Source: Poa pratensis (Eukaryota > Streptophyta > Magnoliopsida > Poales > Poaceae). Taken from it: a stretch of DNA of 64,000 nt. Made by a program: the position numbers and the translations under genes. The notes beneath the pieces were generated by a model, which was given only the letters and a program-made list of their open reading frames with translations, had not been told where the DNA came from and searched no databases. Of this stretch, positions 12,218-25,971 are shown piece after piece (within the stretch, counting starts at the first letter, position 1; every line of letters begins with the position of its first letter). The DNA is taken from the NCBI GenBank assembly GCA_947311845.1, contig CAMZMU010000081.1, forward strand, positions 5,029,473 to 5,093,472, given 5' to 3'.

Positions 12218-15200
12218 CCTCAGGTTCACTCCTCACTTCCAGTTCCTTCCCGATCGTACCTAACGTCGTAAACAGGAAAAGGAACAACACTCAAAATATA
12301 AGACAATGCCACAAGGACATAACAAACAACAAGCATTTCACAAAACACTAAGCTAACAATCAACAGCAAGCAATTCACTTAGTTAAACAACAACAAGCAA
12401 CAAGTTCATTTAGCTAAGACAAACAACAAACACACCTAAGAAAGTATACAGAACAACCCCAATTGTTAAATAGGTAGTTTAACTAAACACTAAGGCAAAA
12501 CTCCCCTTAGGGTGATTAGGTCAAGGGCTGCTGCCGTAGTTTAGGAAATACTTCAGACAAAATTATCTCTTTAGTTTTCAGGAAATACTTCAGACAAAAG
12601 TTAAGTTACTAATTATTTTCTATTATTAAATTATTTCACCAAGTTAAGATAGAGACATTAACAAACTACTCATGCTAGTATTAAACTTAAAGACTACCAA
12701 GTTCAACTAATAAGGCAAACATATTAAATCACACAAACATGTTTGGCAACTACAATACAATTTATTATTTAATTACAAATAGGGTTAAGGTGATAATTAG
12801 ACAACCTTTTTGGATCACTTTCAAATTGTAAAACTAAGCATCATTAATAAACTTAAACAACCAGTAGCTAACATTTTTAGTTGGGAGTGGTTATTTAGCT
12901 CATAAAAGTTTTCTGACAACCAAGCATAATTAAACAATGGTTAAAGTTTTCAGTCACCACTTAACAACACACGCTTAGCACACAAACACATCTAACATAA
13001 ACCACTAACAGTCCTAACATATTAAAAGTAACTTTATTTGGTGAGCTACAGCACCAAAGCAAATCACAACAACAATAACAACATTTTCATAAAGGACCAA
13101 ACAGTTGTTTTATCATTTTTAAAAGGCAGAAAACACCATTTTAAGAGTTTATTGAGTCCAGGGTGTTCTGTTCAACCAAATTTTATGAAAATCTAGGTTT
13201 AGGTTCTTTGCATGAATTAGAAACTACTGCAATTGGATTTACCCAAAAATCTTAGTCACAGAAAATCATATAAATGTTAGAAAACCCTACTGGTCCAAAC
13301 TTCAAACTCATGCCAAATCAAAACTAAACATCACAAACACAAGGGATTAATTTCTACTGAAAGCTACACTCACAAGCATTCCAAAACAATTGGATTTACT
13401 AATTTTAGGTTCACATAACTCAAGTTAATAATAGTTCTTTGAATTAGACCAGTGGCAGTGGAGTAATTATCATGCTTAGAAAAATTAATATTTTTCAGAT
13501 CTGCCAGTTCGACATGATTCAAGACTCAAAGCTTCACCACTGTGATTTTTGGTTTACACAAATTTCATGTTTAACTATTTTATTTCGATTTAAAGCTACA
13601 TAACAGAAATAGATCCACACAGAAAAGAATAAAATCAATGAGAAAAATAGTCATGGGCCAGATCTGGCCGCGGTCAGCGCGGATCTGGGCCGTGCGCGAG
13701 GCGGGCCGGCCCAACTACGAGCGCAGCGCAGCGCGCGGAAAATAGCCCGCGGGCGCGGGATTCAAACGTGTCCGTAGATCTCGCGATCTACGGCCCTCAG
13801 CCGTCGTCTCCAGCCCGACGGCGCGCGTGCAGGCCAGAGAGAGGGGAAGGACGGCGCGGCGGCGGTGCTCACCTAGGGCGTGTGCATGTGGCGTAGGAGG
13901 GTTGCGGACGGCGATGTAGGTCGAGGGAGGGGCGCGGGCACGAGCAGCTTCAGCGGGGACGGCCGGAGTTCATGGCGACGTCGACCTCGAGGTCCACGGG
14001 TCGAGGACGGGCGCGAGCTCCACAGCGGGTCTGGGCAAAAGAGAGGAGGGGGAAGAGTTAGCTACTGCTGGAGGGAGTCCAGCGGGCCAACAATGGCGAA
14101 GAACGGAGCAGAGGAACGACGGCTACGGCCTTGACTTGCCGGCGGCGACCGTCGGGTTCGTGCGCGTTCCTGGGCAGCAGGCGGCTCGAGCTTGAGCGGG
14201 GCTTCAGGGGTGGAGTGAGGTGAGGTGTGTGCGTGCTGTGAGCGAGGAGTGGAGGGCAGAGGAGTGTGGTGTGAGCTGGGAGATGTATTGCTCCACGGGC
14301 TAGGGTTTTCGGACCGGAGAGGGAGAGGGGCGATGCCACTGGCTGGGATGGGCGGTGAGGGAGTGGGCAGGGTGGAGCTGGTCGGGAGGGCGTGGCCTGG
14401 CCAGTAGGAAGAGGGGGGAGTGATCTCCCATTGGCCACGGTGGAGGTGAGTGATGAGTGGAGAAGAGGGGTGATGGGGGAATGACCAGGGGGCCCTAGCT
14501 GACTAGGATGCTCCCTCTGATCAGATAGGTGAGAGTGGAGTCGATGGTGAGAGAGGGGAGGGGCTGGTTTTAGCTAGTTTTGGGGTTTTGGGGGTTGACA
14601 CTAAGTGGTTTTACTAATTTTACTAACAAGACTAAAAGTGTTCAACACAACTAGCTAAGCAAAAACATGTGAGTGGTGACCTAATTGAGGTGAAGCAAAA
14701 GTTTGCAAGTCTAAAAGAATGAAGAAATAATTTTAAAAACTATGCAAGTTGTGAAAAATGACCAAATGGTCACTGATTTGAGTAGGCCTAAACACCTAGA
14801 TGGTCTTATGCTAAACCAAGTTTTCAAAAAGTTAAACCAAGCAAAACTAAAAATAGAAAGTTCAAGGACCAAGAGGGTCAAGATGCATTTCAAAAATAAC
14901 ACAAGGGTTGCTTAATCTAGGGCTCTAGATTAGCTATGTTTTAATAAACATGAAGATCATTAAATTTGATCTAAACATGCTAAACTTGTATTTGTGTTAC
15001 TATCAAAGTATACCACCAATCCAATGAGTTCAAGCAAAACAATAAGCTCACACAATCCAAGCATAAACATAATGATGACTCATTAAATCACTTGCTCATT
15101 TTCAAGTCACAAAATCTAATCATAAGCAGGGAGTTTCAAACAAACAAACAATTGAACAAATAACCCAACTTGAAGATTAAACAAATATATACTTTGTGAG

Positions 15201-15736
15201 GTGGTGATCAATACAATAATGACAAGATTTTGAAGAAAGAAGGTTAGACCAATTCCTAGTAATAGTTTCCAAAGAAATATTAAATTAGGAGTTTTTTTTT
15301 GAAATAAGAGTTGCTAAGACTAGCAACACATTAAACTCAAAATATATTAGGACTTATTATATGGTACTTTATAGTGTTGCCAACATATAGCTTTTGGAAG
15401 TAATTTTTATTTTCTCAGATAAAAGGTCTTTGGGTAGATGCTAAGATCAAAATATCAGGGTAAAAGATGTTGGGTAAAAATAAGATAGGAGAAGATTTAT
15501 GGACTATTTTACTTGTCATTACGTTGATCACAAGGGTCAAATTATAACTAGGTTGAGTTTCAAGGTTGATAACAAGAGAGGTCATTCACATAATCACAAA
15601 CCACATCAAGTCAAACAGAGCAATCATGAGTGAAACAAAATCAATAAACAAGACAATTCAAAAAGTTTTTGTTGGTCCTAAATTTTGGGTCTTTTGTAAT
15701 TAAGTTTTTCTGGCTTCCAAAATTTGGGACGTTACA
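12218..15736. other. Right part of the large inserted element, no gene
   Basis: AT-rich sequence from 12218 to about 13650 and from 14580 to 15736 flanks a GC-rich block (13660-14500) rich in CG dinucleotides. Frames in the block are low complexity and show no domain. The block could be the promoter/leader zone of a large LTR; this is inference. Confidence 0.5.
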
Positions 15737-15741
15737 AAAGA

Positions 15742-17167
15742 CTTAAATGCATCTGACATAATACTTTAGCATTATGCCTCATCATTATTAGGCTGCATAG
15801 TCGCTGCGGAAAAACGAACCATGCAGCCATAAACATTTTCTTTAAGGTGGCCTCAGCCCTTTAGAGATGATCACATCATTACTAAACGTCATAAACATGG
15901 CATCAACATAAAACTTAATTCTCAATTAAAATCTCTGAACAAAATATCCAGAAACATTAGAGAGATACTCATAATTGTGCTCAAAATAAAGATCATCTCA
16001 TAACATTCATAACTTATCCCTCTTAACATCTAGGCATTTTTCGATATAAACACTGCATAAAACTCTATTTGAAAACTTTAAACCCAATAAATGCACTTAA
16101 ATCTAGAAAAGCCTGAATACTTTATCATACAAATGAACCAACATCATCTCAGATTAAATATCAATTATACCTTAATAATTCTCAACATTCATTGCTATTT
16201 AAAATGATACCCATCCTTAAAACACATTGAATATTCCAAATAAAAAATCTCGTTGGTTCGTTTTTATCTAGAATGACAATGTGTTTTTAGCCATATTCAG
16301 GCAGTCATTTCCTTTCCCTAAACCTCATTTCATTTCTCTCCCCCGATTTCTGCGCACGGCGACGAGAGGCTACGCCGGAGGTGACCGCGCGTTTCTGCGC
16401 CCGTTCCCTGTGGCCGGCAACCCGTACACGGCGGCGCTGCGCTCCGCTCGCCGGAGGAGCGTGCTGCGGACTAGGTCCAGCGTGCTGCTCCGTCGAGTGT
16501 GGCATGTGCGCCGCGAATCGTGGCGGTGGTGCTAGGAGGTGGTGCTCGTCGGGTTTCCCGGCGGCCATTCGAGCGACGGCGGCGAGCACGAAGGCCCGGC
16601 GTCCGTCTTCTTCCGCGCAAGCGCGTCCATCCGCATGTCCGCTCCGATGGGAGTGGAACGGCGTCGCGGCGCCATCGCCCTCGTGCAGCCACGGGCGCTG
16701 CACGGGCCCCCGGAGTGAAAAGGTGACGTCGCGGCGTTCTTCTCGGTGAGATCCCGGAGGGGATTTTTCCTTTTCTTGCCAATTTCGTACTCCCTCCTTC
16801 TAATTGCTTGCTAAAACTGATTAAAAGCTTCGGTTTAATCAAAATTAATTAACCCTGACATGAATTTGACCTTTAGCTTTTGATTTGAGTTAATTAATCA
16901 TGATTAACTTGTATAATTGGGCTCGTTCCCGAAGAAAACTTGATAGGATTAATACATTAGCATGCATACATGGTCTAATCTGAGACATAAACATCACAAT
17001 CATGCCTAACCGAAAGCAAATATGCATGGACATGTGCTAACAGGACAACGTAAGATTAAAAACTTCCAGTTAGCACTTAATTACTTCAAAAGCATGCACA
17101 TCCAGATTTAGGCTGAGGCTAAACAAGATCCCTTAATCATACTTAGGGTTCTAATGCAATCAGATCG
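15742..17167 (-). mobile_element. Retrotransposon internal region, copy 2 continuation
   Basis: Resumes the copy 1 alignment after the large insertion (ACTTAAATGCATCTGACAT matches 1938 onward). It contains the same GC-rich block (16320-16740), here with short indels that change every reading frame, which argues that the block does not encode a conserved protein. Confidence 0.75.
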
Positions 17168-17179
17168 GCTCTGATACCA
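17168..17179 (-). other. Primer-binding site for initiator tRNA-Met (copy 2)
   Basis: The minus strand reads TGGTATCAGAGC, identical to the site at 3702-3713, one base from the LTR. Confidence 0.9.
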
Positions 17180-17180
17180 A

Positions 17181-17642
17181 TGCTAGAATTAATTCCTCAT
17201 TAGGGAGGACAGGAACTTAAACTGATTGCAAATAGAACACCTAATGGAATCTGAGAGAGAGACTAGGGGATGCACTTACGGGAAATTGAGGTACAATCAT
17301 CAGCCTGCTATTGCAGGCTTGTGGCAGAGATGGTGAAGAAGATGCAGAGGCGTCGTAGTGGTGGAGGAAGCCATGACGCCGGCAGCACCCTGTGGCCGTC
17401 GGTAGACGTCGGTCTTCGAGCCCCTTAGCACAACTTTAGGATCGGGCAGTTGGGTAGATGGGCACTGTTTCTGTTAGTTTCCATACGTGCTACCTTTCTC
17501 TTTTATATCAAGTGCTGGGGCTGGGGACCGGGTCCAAAACTGTTGGTTTTAAAGGCCTCCGATCAAGGCTTCTACGTGAAAGGGTACAGGATCAAACCCC
17601 CTGGTTTTTCTCAGGTTTGTTACCTAAGATCATATTCCAACA
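17181..17642 (-). mobile_element. LTR (462 bp), copy 2
   Basis: Duplicate of the 3715-4175 LTR with a handful of substitutions and a one-base length change. It has the same TGTTGGAAT start and TAGCA end on the minus strand. Confidence 0.8.
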
Positions 17643-18231
17643 GGTACAAGAAATATTACTATTTCATGCAATTGTGTGCCTTTTTATGCCATGTGTTCTA
17701 AGTTTTTGGTTATTTAGAATCATGTCTTGAGCAGTGATCTGACTTGAACATGGAGACATTTGACTTAAATTTTGGTATGTCTCTAAAATGCTTCTTAGAG
17801 CTACTATTGGTAATTCAGCTTTAAAGATGATGTGCGTTCTGCTCAAATGATTTTTGTTTTCAGTAGTTGACCACACACACGTGCATTCATAAATTCAGAT
17901 ATGTGCTTAGGTATAGCTTACAATTCATTTCTTGTGGAAACAAATTGAGGCATAATTCCGGTATTGGCACCTATCGACGCAACTGGTATCTAGTATCCTA
18001 GAAACTAACTATTGGTTATGATTAACATGTCATAACTAGCCAGTGCCCAGTGGTAAGGCGCCGATAGGCAACTATTTTTATTAATAGACAATTTTCTTAA
18101 CTTTATTTGGTTTTAGCACTAATATATATTTTGGGAACTCAATTTTTTCCCCATTTAATTTATTTAGAATCGGTTTTGATCTCCCTAATGGATGTCATTA
18201 ATTTTAATATACATTTGATTGGATGTTTACA

Positions 18232-18490
18232 TACGTTCGCTGTTCATGAAAGAGTGTACTTCCAACAGCAGTTTTGGAAAGTCAAACTTTTTTAAGTTTG
18301 ACCGTGTTTATACAAAAAAAAGAATTGGTATTTATGCAACCAAATTAGTATCATTACATTAAAATATGTTCATTGTATAACTATTTGATTTCATAAATAT
18401 TATTCTATTTTTGTGTAAACTCAGTTAAATTTGGATAGTTTGACTTTCCAAAAAAGGTGGAAGTACAATATTTCATAAACGGAGGGAGTA
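18232..18490. mobile_element. Stowaway-type MITE, copy 2, right end intact
   Basis: Same element as 4784-5020. Here the right terminus reads ACGGAGGGAG followed by TA, the Stowaway terminal motif and TA target dinucleotide. The left terminus is degenerate (CGCTGTTCATGAAAGAGTG). Confidence 0.7.
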
Positions 18491-19039
18491 TCTAAGTAGT
18501 AATATTAAATGACTTGCTAATTTGTCTTCAAATTTGTAAAATGCATAATAAAAAGGGAAGGAGGAGTATGGCACGAGAAAGACGATGCGAATATGCGATC
18601 GGCCAAGGCTCCTAAGATATTTTACTTTTATTTTTCTCAACTAATGATTTAATATGTACCTCTTATACCTCTTATAAAGAAAAACTCCACTCACATGCAT
18701 TAATTATTTTTCTATCTCAACATGCAAGCTATCCACATCATCCGTTCTCTTAAGCAACCAAATGTCCATGTCATCCCACTAACATTCATTAAAGCCAATG
18801 TTTTCTTACATGCAACATATCCACATCATCTACTTTTCATCCATCCAATTGTTCACGTCACCAATTTTTAATCACCAAATAAAAAAATCACGTAACTAAT
18901 TTAGCCTTTTGACAACTGTGATCAATTGAATCTTCCATATTTTTACAAAAAACTTCACATTTCGTGGGTCTTATAAGCATTTATTTACACAATAAAATTC
19001 TTAAGTGATTTCCACCACAACACCCGGGTATCTTTCTAG
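18491..19039 (+). mobile_element. Small Helitron candidate (549 bp)
   Basis: It begins TCTAAGTAGTAATATTAA after an A (18490) and ends CACCCGGGTATCTTTCTAG before a T (19040), fitting Helitron termini (TC...CTAG in an A^T site). Its left border abuts the end of the Stowaway MITE exactly. No coding capacity. It is absent from copy 1, which has a 2.1-kb gap here. Confidence 0.6.
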
Positions 19040-20593
19040 TTTATAAACGACACACAAGGCCGCTGCTTACACTGACACAAGACTATCTCGGACTTGGCAG
19101 AGGCTGCCGGAGCCTAGGTTGCCTAAGCCAATGGGCCATTACAATTGACTAGTCAGCTTGGCGCGGCGACACGCCGCACCCTTCCCGTTAATTTGTCTGG
19201 TGCGGTTAAATATTATCGACTGGAAATTATCGCTGAGGAGATCGGAGAATTCGTTTCGAATTTACAATGGACAGCCTTGTTGGAACACGGTTAGAAATTA
19301 AGAAAAGAGGAGCTGAAATAATATTGCTGTGCACATCGAGGATGTCATGACGGAAAAAATTAACTGTCGTCGGAAAATGCCGATGCAACGTAAATTTTGT
19401 CCCAAAATACAGTAACACATGATAAATAAATAGACTGATGACATGTTTCCTTTAAAATGTTGTAGATTTGAAAGCTTTGGGAAAAATGCAACATGCAGAC
19501 GCAAATTGTATTAGGAGAACATTATAGAATTAAGCTTACTAAAGTCATTGTCGTAAATTTTAAGTCACAAAATATTAGATGAAAATGAAACTACCTTTAC
19601 ATACAACGTTCATAAACTGCCAAACACCTGACAGTAAGCTATATTCATAGTTTCTACAGTGGGTTATCTATTCTCGTCGAGAGCAAGCACCTTCAGGTCC
19701 TCTTTTGATGCTGCTTGTGATACAGCTATGTAAATTTGACTGTGAAAAAATACTGGCTTTGCCAAGTAGACATCAACTCTATGAACTGTTTGACCTTGGA
19801 TAATCAAAAAATTTACATAACTAAAGATCTTTAAATATATGTGTAAATAAATTTTACATAGATTAGAAAGAACTTGCCAAATAAATATTTTGGTATGCAA
19901 GCTACAGTTGTGATTTTTCTCTTTGAATACTATATACATCAAAACATGCATGTAAAAAATTTCAAGAGCATGGTCTAAACCTGTTTTTTTGTAGTTTGGT
20001 GTAAAAATATACAACTGAATATATGGACGTACAGGTGTAAATCATGAAAAATATGGGAAATATTGGCTAGTATAATTTGATTGATCCTTTGTTTGAGCTA
20101 GAGCAAGGGATGATTAAATGTGTCATGAATCAAAAAAAATGCCACTAAAGAAATTCAAATAGAACAAATCAAGTAATTCTGTTCCCTGAGAGATAGATAA
20201 TATTTTTTATGCCTTTTCTATTTTTTTTTGGCGGACACAGATGGAATTAAAAAACAATAGTGTGCCCACTCACCACTGACCTTTAATTTCAACGTTGGAG
20301 CTCTTCCATTCTCGGAATGATCAGAAAAGCACATCACAACTCCTTCAACTGCTTGCATCTAAACTGCAACAGTATTTACTTTTCTGGTGCTATGATTCAT
20401 AATCCAAAAGGGCATCCGATGATGACTCCTTGAAAGAAAACTACAACAAAATTAAGAAGGAATACTTTGTAATGACAAATAAGTTATTCACAAAAGCTTC
20501 TAGTCTAATATCATATCATAGTTTTTTTATGGTAAACAATTATCTAGGGATCTAACCAATTAAGAGGAATTTTGTTCTAAAAGTATAAATGAT
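19040..20593. other. Non-coding segment unique to copy 2, with hairpins
   Basis: No plausible gene. A perfect hairpin with arms GCGGCG/CGCCGC lies at 19163-19177, ten bases from CTAG at 19149-19152. Read on the minus strand, this gives hairpin, 10 nt, CTAG, T, a canonical Helitron 3' end. A related hairpin (GTGCGGC/GCCGCAC) follows at 20598-20616. Minus-strand frames near 19664-20014 are AT-rich and not convincing. Confidence 0.45.
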
Positions 20594-22435
20594 CTAGTGC
20601 GGCGATATGCCGCACCCGTTGTAATTAAAAATGCTGAAATCCGTGGGAATTTATCGTTTAGGGTATTTCGAAGTATTTGCATTTTGGCATGAATGTGTAA
20701 TTTAACTTCATAAATTGAACCGATCAGATATGTTCGTATTTTGTCGTAAATATGTAATTTAAATCTTTGGTTAGAGGAAATATATTGTATTAGAATTTAT
20801 TAAATTCGAGCTATCTTTAGAGGAAATGAATTTTTGTTTTCTTCAAATATGCATCCAATCGAGCATTGTTTGAAATTAACTACATAATTAGAGAGAGTTA
20901 AGTTCAATTTGAGCATTTATTAAATTGAACTGCATAATTGGAGGGAGTTAATTTATATTGTCTCTAAATATTAACATATTTGAATTGATATAATATGTCT
21001 GTGTTTTGTCTTAAATATTTTATTTAACTCAATAATCAGAGGAAGTACATTGTGTGAGTATTTATTAAATTCAATTCATAATTAAAGGAAATGAATTTGC
21101 ATTTTATCAAAATATTCATCTAATCAATCTTTTTTTTAATTGAACAACATAATTAGAGAGATTTAAGTTATTTCACCTCCAAACGTGTTAGCTAAATTGA
21201 AATGATCAACTATGGTTTCATTTTGCCATAATTTTCTTATTTACCACCATAATCAGAGGAAATATATTATGGTTATCTCTAAATATTAACCATTTTGAGT
21301 ATTTGTTAAATTTGTATGTATAATTGGAGAGAGTTTAGTTAAATTATCTCTAAATATTAATCAATTTGAAATGGTATAATAAGTTTATATTTTGTCTTAA
21401 AAAATTAGTTTAACTCCATAATCAGAGGGAATACATTATATGAGCATTTATTAAATTCAATAGATAATTAGAGGAAATGAATTTGACTTTCTCCAAATAT
21501 TCGTTGATTCCAAATCTTCAAATATGTTTGCAATATTCCATAAATAGTTAACATTTATTTTTGTGATCATTTTGATATTTTTTTCATATTTTTCTGATTG
21601 GTAGATTTTAAAATATAGATTTTGCAATTTGTTTTTTTTAATTGTGATTTTTGGAAATCCTGCGAAAAAGAATAGATCGCTGACAGGCCGGGCCCACTGC
21701 GACGTCGGGATGACGTCAGCAGTGGTCGGGCTCTGCCGCGGCGGCGTCGACCTTGCCGACGTCGATCCAGCGCGAGCTGGAACGCGCGGCTGGGCGCGTC
21801 GTAGGCGCGTGGACGCGGGGTGCCCGGGAGCGGCGGCGCCGCCTCTTCTGGGTCGCTGGAGCGTCGCCGGTGGCCTGCGAACGCGGCGGCGGACGCCGAG
21901 CACGGCGGCGTCGATTCCGCCGAGGTAGCGGCGTTCCGGCATGCGGCTGTCGGCGAGGAGGGAGAGGGCGCGACGGCGGAGGTCGCCGTGTGAGTCGATC
22001 TGAACGGGGGGAGACGGAGCGGCGGAGGCAGGCGTCGGCGGCGCCGGCGAGCTCGGGCTCGCGCGGGAGAGAGAGAGGGAGAGGGGGATGTGGTGACGTT
22101 TTTACACGGAGGTCCCTGACATTTCCGAGATTTACGTATCAGTCCTTTGCGGGGGGTTTCTGTAAAATTCTGCGTCAAAATCCGTGCGGGAGGGGTGACC
22201 GGCTGGCTACCGGCACGACCGGGCGGTAATCGGATGATGTGTCGCCTCCTGATTGGTAGAAAATCGTGTACTGTAGCTGGGAACAGTACCGCGTGGTGGG
22301 GGTGGCGTGGACGACTCGTGGCCATCGGATGGCTCAGCTCGGACGGCCGAGAAAAGGGGGTGACGTGGCTCCGCGGAGGGGGGAGATTCTTTCCTGCCTT
22401 TATATATTGATCTAATCTATACTTCCATACTAAGA
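20594..22435 (-). mobile_element. Possible minus-strand Helitron carrying a captured GC-rich exon
   Basis: On the minus strand the right end reads A then TCTTAGTATGG (starting 22435), acceptable for a Helitron 5' end. The left side has either the CTAG at 20594-20597 next to a hairpin, where the following base is A and breaks the rule, or the better-formed end at 19149. The GC-rich part (21660-22240) resembles a captured 5' exon, but its frames (up to 296 codons) show only composition bias. Boundaries and class are uncertain. Confidence 0.35.
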
Positions 22436-22641
22436 TGGCTATTCGTAGTCGGTTCATTTAACTAGTATCATACTACTTCCCAAAGCTGGTTATTCAAACA
22501 CCAAAACTCTACTAGTACATTGACTCGGCTAATCAGTGAAAGATAACAACTACTAGGAACTTTGCTATAGAACAGTACCTATCAACCTAGCAGGATAGTC
22601 ACTCCAAGCCTCGATTATTCCAACAAGCTAGTAAAGAAACA

Positions 22642-23853
<1,212 letters not shown>

Positions 23854-23960
23854 CTAACAGCTGACGCTTCGATGAATCGGTGACGGTGAGAGGGAGAGGA
23901 CCGTGGGGTAGGAGACGGCCGATGATCTTAGTGATGCTGTGCTCTGTGCGCTCTGGCGGG

Positions 23961-23970
23961 GTATAAATAG
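23961..23970 (-). promoter_or_regulatory. TATA-like element of the 5-beta-reductase gene
   Basis: The minus strand reads CTATTTATAC, about 126 bp before the ATG at 23835. It is a TATTTATA variant in GC-rich surroundings, so it stands out. Confidence 0.4.
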
Positions 23971-25971
23971 CGCATCTAGCTAGAGCTTGAAAGTATAGCT
24001 GGTGCACGCCGGTTACGCTACGTCTCCATGCTTCCGAATTGTTCTAGAGTATGACAATTTTTCCAGCGGTTCTCTCATCCCTCCATCCATCAAATCGGCG
24101 AGCGGCGACGGTTAGAGCGGCTGCGTGGGAACCGTGCTGCTTTTGCCTTCATCACGGCTTTGAGGCTGGTGCTGATGTTTGCCGTTACGTAGGCCTAGCG
24201 GTCTGCTGCTCATCGCTACACGACACCGGATTTTATGTACCGGATTTGATGTTGTTTTTTCCTCCCAATGCTTGGCATAAATTTGTCAAAATATGAATGT
24301 ATGTACACACTATAATAGGTTTAGATAAATCCGTATTTAGACAAATAATCATTTCCAATCGAAGGTAGTACTACTTTAACTGGTTGAATGTCCGTGTGTT
24401 GCTATGGTCATTTAACTTTATTAATTAAAAAATACGATGCTATTATACTTTATCTTTTTCTATGAATAAGAATACCGTATTACACATTTACACTTAGGCC
24501 TTCTTTGCTTCACATGATTTTCGGAGGAGAAATGTAGGATCCCTGTTCCTATAGGACTTCCACTCTGTAGAGGTGTTTGATTCACAGGAAAGCGTTAAAA
24601 AAAAATTGAAAGAATTTTCCCTTTGCAACCATATTCCCAAGGAATACGCAGGAAATAAACAATCTAGTCATACCTGTTTTTTCACTCCTTTGCAAGGAAC
24701 GAGGCAAATCAAACCTGATGTTGCTTGTGTGACTTAATATTGTTGCAGCACAGCCACCCCATTGCTTTTACTTACGCCAATCAAGTTGCTTAAGAAAGCA
24801 TGTTAAATTTCAAACGACCATTTAGAAAATGTTCCTGTACTCTCCAATCATGTAGTTTTCCAGTTGCAATCCTAGCCTATTCCTATCCCTATTCCTATTC
24901 CTATTTCTATTCCTGTTTATGTTCCTACATTTTGGAATCCTATGAATCAAAGTGGCAATCGACCTAGTGCCAAGCGCAAATCAAAATACCATAGTAGCCC
25001 TAGAAATATTTGTAATTTAACCGAAAGTGCACGTACAAACTGAAGAATTATCAGATTGTTCTGACAGTAACAAAATTATCAACAGACTATAAAAGAACAA
25101 AGAAGCATGCTTCAAATTATATGTGAACTGTGATGCAAGAGCATGCTGTGCATGTTAAAGGTAAAACAAGGTATATACTATTTTCCATTGCAAAGAGACT
25201 ACAAACTGCTCATTATTAGTGTCAATGTCATTATTATTAGTGTCAATGCCATTGATTGTAGTGCCTACAGGAGCCTTCCACAGAAACCGCAAACTCCAAC
25301 ATAACTGTATTGCTGAGCAGCATGCTTCTTTGTTATCAGGGTGTATGCTGGAAGTCCAGAAAGCAATGCATGAGATGTACCAAAATCTCTCGTCACAGCT
25401 GATCTACGAGTAAAGTAGTATTTACCAGAATGTTCATGCATTTGTAGAAACAAATAGTAGTTCTTATTTAGTCTTCAGGACCTCGGAAGGCAGAGCATAC
25501 AAATTTATGAATATTATTTATCCATTCAGATAGCAATGTGTAAATAATAATCAGAAAACAGTTTGAATCACCCAAAATAGCAATAAGCAAATGCACATTC
25601 CAATGTGTAAAAAAAGCAATATAGAATCGCGAGTAACGGACACAACAATAGACGACTGCATTTCAAAAGTATGAACAGTGATTGAAGTTCTTGTATGGTA
25701 CAAGCAATACCAGAGTATGTACATCTTGAAAATTTGTACTATCAACTCATCGCATATCTAGACATGTTCAGAATGCCGAACACAAGCAGAATATTCCAGG
25801 TTACAGAAAGTTACACTATTTAAGCAGCATTATTCATACAGAAACAACATGAGCTATGCAGCTTGTGGCTTGTGCTGCTTATTAAGGGTCCCACTTCCAA
25901 GACATGATCTCCAGGAGCAATCTTTTCTGATTCAGAAAGCTTGATATGTTTTGCATTTGTGTTGCAGCATC
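23971..25971. other. Intergenic region between reductase and F-box gene
   Basis: Apart from a Tourist-type MITE at 24497-24955 I see only AT-rich non-coding DNA. Short frames (for example 25219-25413) lack codon structure or domains. Confidence 0.5.
24497..24955. mobile_element. Tourist/Harbinger-type MITE (about 460 bp)
   Basis: The left end GGCCTTCTTTGCTTCACATGA follows TTA (24494-24496), the Harbinger target. The right end, read inverted, is GCCACTTTGATTCATAGGATT, an imperfect match. The right target copy is not preserved. The interior has runs of CCTATTCCTATT. Confidence 0.5.

Larger units (their letters stand above)
6802..15736. mobile_element. 8.9-kb inserted element with 5-bp target duplication, probable large solo LTR
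   Basis: The element starts TGTAAGGACC and ends GGGACGTTACA (TG...CA) and is flanked by AAAGA at 6797-6801 and 15737-15741. The empty site (one AAAGA) is preserved in copy 1 near 1933-1939. I see no second copy of either terminus inside, so there is no LTR pair. Removing the nested solo LTR leaves about 5.3 kb. A solo LTR of a large-LTR element, such as the LARD/Sukkula type known from barley and wheat, is my best inference. No protein-coding domain is visible. Confidence 0.75.
6300..21883. repeat. Segmental tandem duplication, copy 2 (interrupted)
   Basis: Matches copy 1 in the order 6300-6801, 15737-18486 and about 20600-21883. The breaks are an inserted element with target duplication at 6802-15736 and a 2.1-kb segment absent from copy 1. 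At 16314 and near 16752 copy 2 has deletions relative to copy 1. Beyond 21883 the sequence continues into GC-rich DNA that copy 1 lacks, so the duplicated unit ended there. Confidence 0.9.

Noticed and set aside
13880..14438. Opposing frames in GC-rich DNA
   Set aside because: Composition-driven, no start context or domain, inside the large inserted element.
20594..20597. CTAG next to the hairpin as a Helitron 3' end
   Set aside because: The base following on the minus strand is A, not T, and the hairpin directly abuts CTAG without the usual gap. Kept only as a weak alternative to 19149.
21567..22457. Minus-strand open frame of 296 codons
   Set aside because: Arg/Pro/Ser-rich composition from GC skew. 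It continues into AT-rich DNA, and the duplicated copy at 6040-6298 is truncated. No domain recognised.
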